Shown here in pieces: positions 45,801 through 54,783 of a stretch of 64,000 nt of DNA (position 1 is the stretch's first letter; every line of letters begins with the position of its first letter). The stretch lies in contig NC_030820.1 in NCBI RefSeq assembly GCF_001704415.2, forward strand, positions 42,638,036 to 42,702,035, written 5' to 3'. The DNA comes from Capra hircus. Its lineage: Eukaryota; Chordata; Mammalia; Artiodactyla; Bovidae. Position numbers and translations under genes: made by a program. The notes under the pieces were generated by a model, which saw only the letters and a program-made list of their open reading frames with translations, had not been told where the DNA came from and ran no database searches.

Positions 45801-48800
45801 CTAATGTTTGCTCAATTGCAGTTATCGAGTTAGGAGTACCTGAAGGTGGTGTGATTGGAAAAGAATGATTTTAGTTTGTTTTCTATCTGAAGTGACTCAC
45901 TTAGAAAGATAAGGGACTGATGTGCTGTAATGTTTGTGAGGTGGACAGAGAAGGAGAAGGTGTGGGAAGCAGAGGTGAGAATTCAGCAGAGGTTCCCAGG
46001 CTTGTTCTCCTGAAAGCTGAGGACAGACACGGCTTCCCTGCCCCCTCTTCTTGTCTCCATTCAGCTGGAAACTCCTCCAGTCCCCAGGGAGAGACTGGTT
46101 CCTTGAGGGAGAGGTAATGTGATTGTTCCTTCCTTCCAGGTGTTTGACTTTGAACTGACTCCAGAAGACATGAAAGCAATCGATGGCCTCGACAGCAACA
46201 TAAGATATTGTGATTTTCAACTGTAAGTGACTTGCAGATGTTTCACTCACACACTGTTTTCTCTAGCAGGCTGGTCAGCAGGGGAACTAAGCTTTACAAA
46301 AGGATAATTCTAGAAAGACAGTGCTGATTTCCTGCTTAGGAGTAACCGGGGGCTTTGTGCAGACCTCATACCAGAGATTTCCTCCAGGGTTCCTTCTTTC
46401 ACCAACAGCAGTGTGATGGGCCCTGGACAACTCATCAGTAAAATCCCCAGAGTTGGCATCATGATGAATTCACTACTTTGTGCCCCTATTCCCTGTGCCT
46501 GGTGCACCTCCTCTCAGTGCCGGGCACCCAGGGAACACAAAAGGCACGGTGCCTGCAGCCAACTATTCTTTTAGCTATCTGTGAACATGTTTAATCTTTA
46601 TTTCTTTTTACATTAGGGGAAAATGATTATATTAATAATAACTATGTATTATGCGAACAGTTGACTCATTGGAAAAGACCCTGATGCTGGGAGGGATTGG
46701 GGGCAGGAAGAGAAGGGGACAACAGAGGATGAGATGGCTGGATGGCATCACTGACTTGATGGACATGAGTTTGAGTGAACTCCGGGAGTTGGTGATGGAC
46801 AGGGGGGCCTGGCATGCTGTGATTCATGGGGTAGCAAAGAGTCGGACACTACTGAGAGACTGAACTGAACTGAACTGACTGATGTATTAACGAATCCATA
46901 AAGATTACTTTCTTGTTTTGTTCTGTTTAGTCGCTTATTCATGCCCAAATCTTGGGACCTTGTGGAATGAACCCCAACAGGCTCCTCAATCCATGGGATT
47001 CCCCAGGCAGGAATACTGGAGTGGGTTGCTATTTCCTTCTCCAGGGAACCTTGGGGATCAAGGGATCGAACTCATGTCTCCTGCTTGGCAAGTGGATCCT
47101 TTACCACTGAAGCCGGCCATGTTAATCCTGTGAATGTATTGTTGACATTTTTATTGAGGAGGGTCTCATGAAGGCCAACGTGCAACAGTGCTGTGAAGTC
47201 ACACAGGCCTGCTCCTATGTGTCTGGTGGATATTGTCATTAATGGTCATTTCTTTTCCAAGATACCATCCATTTCTTTCAAATTAATCTCTTCATTGATC
47301 TTTTTTCCCTATTATGACTCCCATGTCCTCATTCTTGTTATCTCACAAAGTTGAATTACCAGTAGATCATGAGCTTAACTGACCCTCCAGTGAATGACTT
47401 CTGTGTCCTTAGCAGGACACACCCAGATAGGATCATCTGGGTCTCTGGTTTCTTGAGTAAAGACTCACCCCAGTTTAGCTTTCATCCATCAGAAGTCCTT
47501 GGTGGCTCAGATGGTAAAGAATCTACCTGCAGTGGCGGACACCTGGGTTCAGTTCTTGTGTGGGAAGATCCCCTGGAGGAGGGCATGGCAGCCCACTCCA
47601 GTACTCTTGCCTGAAAAATCCCATGGACAGAGGAAGCTTGTGGGTTATAGTCCATGGCGTCATAAACAGTCAGACGTGACTGAGCAACTAAGCACACTTT
47701 AGAAGTCCATCCCCTGGGGAGCCCCCACCTCCTTGACTTTGACTTGGTTTCCGGCTGCTTAATTACTACAGGAGAATATCGGGACTGAGGAGACAGCAGA
47801 GAAATTTGGAAGGAAGTTTAGAGAGAAGGGAATACAAATGATTGGTTAACAATTTTGCTTCAAATGAAAGATTCCAAAGCTCTCCCTGTTGTTTGTAAAG
47901 CTATATCATGATTCTGATAAGTGTGGAAGTCGCTCAGTCATGTTTGACTCTTTGGGACCCCATGGACTATACAATCCATGGAATTTTTCAGGCCAGGATA
48001 CTGGAGTGGGTAACCTTTCCCTTCTCCAGGGGATCTTCCCAACCCAGGGATTGATCCAGGTCTCCCGCATTGCAGGCAGATTCTTTACCAGCTGAGCAAC
48101 TATTATGTTCTGATAAAAGACATGATAATTGAAAAAAAAGTGCATAGTTGCATTTATATACTTAAAGACTTTTAAGTATAAATGTATATTCTCTTTCATT
48201 AGGCTGTGAATGCCTAGACTTACACATCTTTGTGGGCTTGGGTCAACAGCACAGCTCCTGGCACTTGGAATCATTCAGAATTCACTATTTAATGAATTGA
48301 ATTGAAAAGGACATTTTCAAAAAGAAAAGTAGAAACACGGCAAAAAAGGAAAACAGCAGTAATACTACTTGCTGAATAACCAGTGTTTTAATACAGTACA
48401 GTATAAATTAAGAAAAAAGTAATCCCACTCTGTGCTCTATGATTATTCAGGTGCACAAGGTATCTCTCCAATAGACGAGAACTTCCTTAATGGGGACACT
48501 CTGTTTTGCGGGTGCTCAATATCAGCTTATTAATGGATTTGTGGAAAAGAGGAGCTAATTTGTTCACTGCGCCCCTTCTCATCATCTAGGGACAGAAGTT
48601 CCACTTGTGTCTGAAATGATCTCCATAGTTAGACCCAGGTCTTGTGCCCTCTTGGAAGTTGAACCTGAGTCAAACTATGTATCACTGTGGAGTGAATATT
48701 ACACGTGAATGTTGGGACTGGACGTGCAGCTGCTGTGTGTACATGGAGCAGACACCTGCATGTGTGCTTGTAAGGGAGGGTGGGGAGAAGGAGGGATATG

Positions 48801-48939
48801 TTTGTAGATTTAGAGTTTTAGCCCTTCCTGACTGCCTCCACAGAGTAATGCTCTCTCTGACAATATAATAAATTAATCCTCTTCCTTCTCTTTCAGGGGT
48901 ATTGGTCACCCTGAGTTTCCATTTTCTGAAGAATATTGA
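36727..48939 (+). CDS. AKR1C: AKR1C copy C, complete nine-exon gene
   Basis: Complete aldo-keto reductase 1C gene. Exons are 36727-36810, 39455-39622, 39912-40028, 41281-41358, 41768-41890, 42687-42796, 43721-43886, 46140-46222 and 48897-48939, again 972 bases or 323 residues. All junctions are GT-AG and there is no internal stop. Asp50, Tyr55, Lys84, His117, Ser166, Asn167, Gln190, Tyr216 and Trp227 are present, so an NAD(P)H carbonyl reductase/hydroxysteroid dehydrogenase chemistry is expected. The 2'-phosphate loop carries the same Gly271, Asn272 and Trp276 as copy B. Pocket residues are Ala54, Tyr118, Cys306, Phe308 and Leu310. Intron 1 has its own Bov-tA2 SINE, the old L1 and the BovB shared with B. 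Intron 8 has a BovB 3' end and three SINEs, two of them only in this copy. Introns 3 to 5 show nothing I recognise. No close named orthologue can be assigned without a search. Confidence 0.94.
37423..37634 (+). repeat. Bov-tA2 SINE in intron 1 of copy C
   Basis: Sense SINE at a different site from the one in copy B. Unit sequence to its right (compare 16310-16890) is missing, so a deletion accompanied or followed it. Confidence 0.8.
37640..38100 (+). mobile_element. Old L1 fragment in intron 1 of copy C
   Basis: The C copy of the L1M-type 3' end. Confidence 0.6.
38110..38974 (+). mobile_element. BovB 3' fragment in intron 1 of copy C
   Basis: Orthologous in position to 17361-18225. The right target copy acttatatgag remains at 38975-38985. 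The left copy has mutated. Confidence 0.82.
39455..39622 (+). CDS. AKR1C: AKR1C copy C exon 2
   Basis: Codons 29-84 with Asp50, Ala54, Tyr55 and Lys84. Starts VAKRDALEFTPF as in B. It has Val44 (EVGFRH) and Gln60-Ile61 (EEQIGQ) where B has Ile and Glu-Val. Confidence 0.95.
39747..39862 (+). repeat. CHR-type SINE in intron 2 of copy C
   Basis: The shared intron 2 element, agttccctggtggttcagtg at its head. Confidence 0.6.
39912..40028 (+). CDS. AKR1C: AKR1C copy C exon 3
   Basis: Codons 85-123. Starts LWCTSFRPE and has Gln97 (LVRQALE) where B and D have Pro. The catalytic His117 is in YIMHYPLALK. Confidence 0.95.
40029..41280 (+). other. Intron 3 of copy C
   Basis: Aligns with B and D. No repeat recognised. 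Confidence 0.55.
41281..41358 (+). CDS. AKR1C: AKR1C copy C exon 4
   Basis: Codons 124-149, PGEELYPKDENGKLIA to CRTWE, with Ala139 and Leu144 as in D. Acceptor TTCTAG, donor GTGAGT. Confidence 0.94.
41768..41890 (+). CDS. AKR1C: AKR1C copy C exon 5
   Basis: Codons 150-190 with Ser166, Asn167 and Gln190. Ala160 (AGLAKS) replaces the Thr of B and D. GC-rich at third positions like the other exon 5 copies. Confidence 0.95.
42687..42796 (+). CDS. AKR1C: AKR1C copy C exon 6
   Basis: Codons 191-227 (split). Reads VECHPYLNQRKLLDF, then Tyr216-Ser217. Ser217 is also Ser in the human family members, while B and D have Ala. Confidence 0.95.
43148..43187 (+). repeat. 20-base tandem duplication in intron 6 of copy C
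   Basis: taactcctaggtttctatca occurs twice in a row. B and D have one or none. Confidence 0.7.
43441..43634 (+). repeat. MER5A-like remnant, intron 6 of C
   Basis: The C copy of the intron 6 element. Confidence 0.55.
43721..43886 (+). CDS. AKR1C: AKR1C copy C exon 7
   Basis: Completes Trp227 and runs to codon 282. Arg258 is kept. The cofactor loop reads LAKGNNKKWIKEN, with TGG (Trp276) at 43866-43868 as in B. Confidence 0.95.
43887..46139 (+). other. Intron 7 of copy C
   Basis: 2.25 kb with the ancient repeat at about 44195-44540. No other repeat recognised. Confidence 0.55.
46140..46222 (+). CDS. AKR1C: AKR1C copy C exon 8
   Basis: Codons 283 to 310 (split). The end reads GLDSNIRYCDFQL, giving Cys306, Phe308 and Leu310. 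Asp300-Ser301 replaces Asn-Arg. Confidence 0.95.
46651..46881 (+). mobile_element. BovB 3' end in intron 8 of copy C
   Basis: Last 0.23 kb of BovB with its ctgaa(ct) tail. Flanked by a 7-base duplication, atgtatt, at 46644-46650 and 46882-46888. Absent in A and B. Confidence 0.85.
46912..47113 (-). repeat. Bov-tA2-type SINE in intron 8 of copy C
   Basis: The C copy of the shared intron 8 SINE. Confidence 0.7.
47499..47700 (+). repeat. Bov-tA2 SINE in intron 8 of copy C
   Basis: Sense SINE with an 8-base duplication, agaagtcc, at 47491-47498 and 47701-47708. Absent in A and B. Confidence 0.85.
47921..48107 (-). repeat. Bov-tA2-type SINE in intron 8 of copy C
   Basis: Reverse-complement SINE with a 9-base duplication, ttctgataa, at 47912-47920 and 48108-48116. 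Absent in A and B. Confidence 0.85.
48897..48939 (+). CDS. AKR1C: AKR1C copy C exon 9
   Basis: Completes Leu310, then GIGHPEFPFSEEY and TGA. Confidence 0.94.
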
Positions 48940-49082
48940 CTCTTAGTCCTCCTTCTGGATCTTCAAGAATTTCTTGCTTCTAGGAAAGAGGATTTTCGTA
49001 CTTGGTGGAGGTGCTCAAATGAAGTGTCTGAATGTTTGAAAGCTTGCCTTTCCTTAAAAATAAAAAGAAAAGTTTATGAAAC

Positions 49083-49088
49083 AATAAA
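49083..49088 (+). promoter_or_regulatory. Poly(A) signal of copy C
   Basis: AATAAA 144 bases past the TGA, in the block aligned with the signals of A and B. Confidence 0.75.
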
Positions 49089-50862
49089 GACTTCAAAATA
49101 AGAATACTCTTTCTTTATGATATTTGAAAAAACATGCAAATTGCAGAAAATTTGGAAAACAGAAGGGAAATGATAGGAAATAAAAATAAGCCATGATTAA
49201 ACCATTTACTAATACTTAACTTTGGTGCATTTTCTTTATGAATCCTATGCAACGGTGTATGTGTATTTATATACAAAGACAAATAACCTTCAATCTACAG
49301 GTTGGATATTTATATTTTAACTTAACATAATTATCTTAGTAAGCTAAAAATATGATTTAAAAAATCCAGTATTATATTTTGTTTATTGTAAAGCAGCACA
49401 TGTTATTCATTTATTTAATTTCTTAATTGTCTGCCCATGCTTAGCATTTTGAGTTCTTATATATTCTGCTAGTATTTCATTGGTTGCCATTCACTCTCAT
49501 TCAGCAAAACTTTACTGAATGTTCTTTAGTAATACATTATTTTATCAATAAATGTTAATTAAAACGAGAAATTCTTTTTCTTTTAAAATGAGAAATTCTT
49601 AAGTTTATAGTCTAGTGGAGGATGAGACAGTAAATGAAGTCAGGAGAATTTAGCTGTTAGAAATGGGTAAGTGCCTGTTGAGAAAATTCTGCACAATGTC
49701 TTGCATTTCTGTACATCTGTTAGGCAGAGACACCAACTACCCTACATCCCACACAACGTTTCAATTGTACAAGAAACAGCCTTGACAGAGAGATCGTGGC
49801 TCTCTTCATTTCTCTGCAACACAAAACACTAAATTCAGGAAGGAAGAGTGTTCACGTAACATTTAAGGGCCCGCAAGTCAGCTTATGTGGGTGGAGTTTA
49901 GTGAGGAAAGAAGACAGGAGTTGAGACAAACCAGAGAACCAGCGGAGCAGTGGGGCCAGTGGATCTGGGTCATGTAGGCATTTAAAAGGACTTTACTGTG
50001 AGAGAAACAGAGAATGATATTTTGTGTTCTGCGCAGAGTAGCTACATGAACAGACATGAATTAAAAAAAAAATCAACCTGGTTGTTATGTTGGGAATAAA
50101 AGAGAAAAAAGAGCCCTCGTTTAGGACTCTACAGGAATTTAGGAGAGAGATGATGTTGGCTTGGATCACAGAAGGAGCCGTAAATATGGTTAGAGTAGAT
50201 TTATTTTAAGGGCAGCATGAATTAGACTGTCTAACATGTTGGACATACAGTTAAAGGAAAAGGGGAATCAAAGTTGACTCCAGGTGTCTGTGGCTAAGGA
50301 ACAGGAGATGGAGGTGCCATTTTCTCAGATGGAGATGATGTGGGGGAGTACACATTTGTGGGAAGATTAGGAGTTCAATTACAGACATGTATCCTTGAGA
50401 TGCCTTTAGGTACCCAAGTAAAGATGCATGCATACAGTTGGACATGGAATTCTATGAGAGAAAAGGTTTAGATAAAATATTTAGTTTGTGGTTTGTTAAT
50501 TTTAGTTGACTCTTAAAGCCATGAGCCTGCATAATCAGAGATATTATGTTATACAATGAGATAGGGAAGTTAAGCTTCATGAGAACCCAGCATTAAGAAG
50601 GTGATTTTAAAAAAATATGGAGGAACTTGCAAAAGAGGCTTATAAGGCATGTGAAGCAGATGTTTGGAGAAAAAAGAGACCAATGCTAACAAGGGGACAA
50701 GTCAGGGAGGACTGAAACTGACCACCGGATTGGGCAGTTAACCTTGGCAAGGTCAAGTGCAACTTTGATAGAGTGGTGAAGGCAAACTGTGAGGAGAATA
50801 GGTTCAAGAAATGGTGCAAGAAACCAGTGAGAAGCAGAGTATACAAAGTCTTCAAAGAATTT
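49089..50862 (+). other. C-D spacer, 3' flank of copy C
   Basis: Unit sequence aligned with 27222-29500. No later insertion and no gene recognised. Confidence 0.55.
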
Positions 50863-51623
50863 GCATGACACTACCCTTCTGGCAGAAAGTGAGGAGGAAC
50901 TAAAGAGCCTCTTGATGAAGGTGAAGGAGTAGAGTGAAAAAGTTGGCTTAAAACTCAACATTCAAAAACTGAGATTATGGCATCTGGTCCCATACGTTTA
51001 TGGGAAATAGATAGGGGAAAAATGGAAACAGTGACAGACTTCATATTCTTGGGCTAAAAAGTCAATATAGACTGTGGCCACAGCCATGAAATTAAAGACA
51101 CTTGCACCTTGGAAGGAAAGCTATGAAAAGCCTAGACAGCATATTGAAAAGCAGAGACATCACTTTTCTGACAAAGGTCCATAGCATCAAAGCTTTGGCT
51201 TTTCCTGTAGTCAGGTAAGGATGTGAGAGTAGGACCATAAAGAAAGCTGAGCACCGAAGAATTGACGCTTCTGAACTGTGGTGCTGGAGAAGACTCTTGG
51301 GAGTCCCTTGGACTGAAAGAAGATCAAACCAGTCAACCCTAAAGGAAATCCTAGTTCCAACCCTGATATTTATTGAAAGGACTGATGCTCCAATACTTTG
51401 GCCACCTGATGCGAATAGCTGACTCATTAGAGAAGACCCTGATTTTGGGCAAGATTGAAGGCAGGAGGAAAAGGGCCAACAGAGGACGAGATGGTTGGAG
51501 GACATCATTGACTCAATGGAAATGAATTTGGGCAAACTCTGGGAAGTAGTGAAGGACAGAGGAGACTGGTGTGCTGCAGTCCATAGGGTGGCAAAGAGTT
51601 AGACACAACTGAGCGACTGAACA
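50863..51623 (+). mobile_element. BovB 3' part, C-D spacer (5' half deleted)
   Basis: Starts abruptly inside the reverse-transcriptase domain right after unit sequence ...caaagaatttgc. In the other spacers the whole 5'-inverted BovB stands here, so about 3 kb (including unit DNA) has been lost. Confidence 0.78.
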
Positions 51624-52190
51624 CCTCATTTATTGTCTTGTAGACTCTTGCGCCATCTTCAGAGACAGCACATCACATCTTGGAGTCTCTTTTCTAATGC
51701 TCCTATCTTCCCACCTTCTTTTCATCTATAGCCCTCCCAGGTCCCAGGACTTCATGATTACTCTAGGGTGACCCAGATAATCCAGGAACATCCCCAGTTG
51801 CATGGTTTTAATCACCTTTGCTAAGTAGTTCCCTGACCAGGTTCAAAACCCGTGTCCCCTGCAGTGGAAGCACAGAGTCCTCACCACTGGACCACCAGGG
51901 ATGTTCCGGGTTCAGAAAGTTTTTACCCATAATTTCACCACATACATTTTGCACCCCTTTTCTTTTCTCCTCTCCTGGAACCTCTATCATGTTAATGTTT
52001 TTATGTTCTATTCCCTAGTTAGAGAAGCATTCTTAATTACTATTCTGAATTCTGATAAATGAATTATTTTGGTAAATTATTTATGTTATCTCTTTAGCAG
52101 ATTTTTTCAGGTGTTTTTCTTATTGTTTCATTTGAGACAAATTCCTCTGTCTTCTCATTTTGCTTTACTTTCTCTGTCTCTATGAAATGA
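51624..52190 (+). other. Unit-derived C-D spacer with CHR-type SINE
   Basis: Counterpart of 12661-13242; the SINE is at about 51826-51908. No gene. Confidence 0.5.
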
Positions 52191-52229
52191 GGTGAAAAAG
52201 TTTCCTGATCTGTTCTTAGAGGGGTGTGT

Positions 52230-52720
52230 CCTTGTGTGGATGCATCCTTGTGCAATCTGTGTGCCCAGAGGCTTTGGGGCAGAGCTGGAGCTGAGGTGGG
52301 CAGGGTCATCCATTCCCAGGGCGTGCTGGCAACTGTCACCTTGGTGGGAGGAGGTGGGGGAGGCAAGAACCAGAGCCCTGTGCTCACTGACTGTTCCAAC
52401 CTTACTGGGCCAGGCAGGTCCCAAGTGCCTGGAGCAGAAGCCATGGAGATTGGCCTCAACTTAATTCCACCCCTTGTAAGTGTGCACCCTCCTCCCCATC
52501 CCTGACACTGGCACTTTTGCCCCAGAGGGGAGCAGAGCTGGAGGAAGGCGTGCTGAAGCAGCCCCTGGCATGGATGGCTGTGCATGTGGTGCAACCCTGG
52601 CACACTTGTCAGAGCTCCAGACCCTGCTTCTCTGGCCCCTCTCTGATGGTTGCCCTGCCCCATCCTTACGTGAGCGTGTTCCTGTGTGTGTTCCTTTGGG
52701 AAGGTGTTCATAGTTGGGTA
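52230..52720 (+). repeat. GC-rich block, C-D spacer
   Basis: Counterpart of 34540-35200 with the exon-like segment (about 52525-52670) but a very short TG run. The segment has a frame disruption relative to the B-C copy. Confidence 0.5.
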
Positions 52721-52817
52721 CTTTAAATAATTTGTTTAACAAACGAGGCAAATACTCTTGGTAAATTTGTTCCTTGTCATGATTTTCCTTCATTAGTTTG
52801 CTTGGTATGCTCCTTAG

Positions 52818-53020
52818 TTCAGTTCAGTTCAGTTCAGTCACTCAGTTGTGTCTGACTCTTTCCGACCCCATGAATCGCAGCACGCCAGGCCTCCCTGTCC
52901 AACACCAACTCCTGGAGTTCACCCACACTCATGTCCATCGAGTTGGTGATGCCATCCAGCCATCTTATCCTCTGTCATCTCCTTCTCCTCCTTCCCCCAA
53001 TCCCTCCCAGCATCAGAGTC
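52818..53020 (-). mobile_element. BovB 3' end, antisense, C-D spacer only
   Basis: Begins with the reverse tail ttcagttcagttcag and covers about 0.2 kb. Short tcctag-like flanks. Absent at the aligned places upstream of B and C. Confidence 0.8.
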
Positions 53021-53267
53021 TTTCCTAGTCCTGGTTTTAGCCCGACAGGAAAACTGAGGGGTCTCAGTTCATTTTTGAGTCAGCATCTTGCCTGGCCCAT
53101 GGGTGGATTTCTGATTCTGGTGTATTTATGACTGTTTTTGAATGCTCTATGTTCCCTCCCCCCTCACCCAAATCCACACCCCAGTTCTACTCACGGTTTT
53201 ATTAATACTTGGTCTAGTCTATGTTTCCCCCTTATTCCTTTGTCCTTGGCCCCATATATATATAAAT

Positions 53268-53477
53268 GGGCTTCCCCGGTGGCTTAGATGGTAGAGAATC
53301 TGCCTATATTGCAGGAAACCTGGGTTCAATCTCTGGGTCTGGAGGATCCCCTGGAGAAGAGACTGGCAACCCACTCCAGCATTCTTGCCTGGAGAATTCC
53401 ATGGACAGAGGAGCCTGGTGGGCTATTGCACAAAGGGTCGCAAAGAGTCAGACACGACTGAGCAACTAACACTCACT
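53268..53477 (+). repeat. Bov-tA2 SINE upstream of copy D
   Basis: Sense SINE in a TA run, with ccatatatatat at 53252-53263 and 53478-53489. It lies 1.2 kb upstream of the copy D ATG and only there. Confidence 0.85.
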
Positions 53478-53489
53478 CCATATATATAT

Positions 53490-54638
53490 ATATAGTCCCC
53501 CCACAGCTGTAATAGCCCCTCTAACTGCTCTTCAGTTTAAGTTTAGAGTTAAGTGGAACAGACAGCAATCTCCAAACAGCCCCCAAGTAGGTTGGAACAT
53601 TGCACACAGTTTTCTGTGATCACTTTGGTTTGAGGGAGGCAACTGGGAGCTGATCAAGACTGCACCGCTCCAGACAGACAGGAGGAGGGTACAGGTGAGT
53701 GACGCACAGTGAAATTCCTTGCCACACTCTGTTCTGAATTTTTCCTAATTGCCTGTTTACTTTGTTGCTGTTGATCTTTGTTTGACTGTTTTCCAGAACT
53801 TCTATGAGGTTTTTCAGCTGCTTTCTCTCTCTGTTTTCATCTTTCCTTGGGAGAATTTAGTCCTCCTAGCTCACCATTTTGCTGGCATCATAGTACATAT
53901 TAAACTTTTGACTTCACAGTATAACCATGTAGCATTGCATGATAATTTCCCTTACTCTTCCTGAATTTGTTATAATCTAAGTTGTTTATAGGTTATTCTT
54001 TTCTGAGTAATGCTGTAAGATAGTAAGTTAAGTGAATCATGTGAAATATGTATCAGTTGTATTATGAGAGTACTCTAAATGTTATATAACTAAGGACAAG
54101 GTATAAGCACTCAAAGTCTGTTTGCACTTTGCATGTGGTGTCCTAAAGCTATTAAGAGTTAACCTCCAACAAGGACTTAGCCAAATGCTTTGGTATCCTG
54201 TTCAAGATTTCACCACTGTAAGATATATAAAGCAAAATAATTTTGCTGGTAGGAAATGTGAAAAAGGAAATTTATGTTCTTTTGTAGTTTTAATTCTTTA
54301 TTAAGGGATAGCATTTTGAAAACTCTTTATTACACACTTTTGTATGTGAGTGTGTTTGTACTGTAAGGTAGTTGTTTCAATTGATGTTTGATTGAGAGTG
54401 GCTTTATAATAGAAAAATAAAAAAGATTACTGTGTAGAGTTTCTTGTGCAACTAATGATTAATAATTGTTCAGCATATCTCATCATTATTTGATACTTAA
54501 GGTTATATTGGTTAAAAAATCAAACAAGTTAACTGATTTTCAATTCTCTTCTTACTCTATGGGCACTGGTTTAGTCATGCTGCTCCTACAACATATCAGC
54601 TAACATTTGGATCCTGCAGCTGGGTGTTACTTTCCTGT
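53490..54638 (+). promoter_or_regulatory. Conserved 5' flank of copy D
   Basis: Counterpart of the B and C flanks proximal to exon 1. No repeat recognised. Confidence 0.45.
54151..54163. promoter_or_regulatory. Decayed HNF1-like site upstream of copy D
   Basis: The aligned site reads ATTAAGAGTTAAC, with two further mismatches to the consensus, and the CCAATAA is CCAACAA. Confidence 0.25.
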
Positions 54639-54647
54639 TATTTATAA
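54639..54647 (+). promoter_or_regulatory. TATA-like motif upstream of copy D
   Basis: TATTTATAA at the same spacing from the ATG as in copy C. The conserved gcagctgggtgtta block precedes it. Confidence 0.4.
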
Positions 54648-54702
54648 CTGTGAGGGAAGAAGAAAAAAAAATCAGACTGCTTACTCAGAGGAGAAACAGG
54701 CA

Positions 54703-54783
54703 ATGGATCCCAAAAGGCAAGTGAAGCTTAATGATGGCCACTTCATTCCTGTCCTGGGATTTGGAACCTATGCACCTCCAGAG
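54703..54783 (+). CDS. AKR1C: AKR1C copy D exon 1
   Basis: 27 codons instead of 28: MDPKRQVKL where B has MDPKSQRVKL. The reading frame is kept. Donor GTAAGA. Confidence 0.94.

Noticed and set aside
52094..52711. A 205-codon open frame on the minus strand in the GC-rich block
   Set aside because: GC-rich sequence is stop-poor. The frame is not kept in the matching block of the B-C or A-B spacer and shows no recognisable motif.
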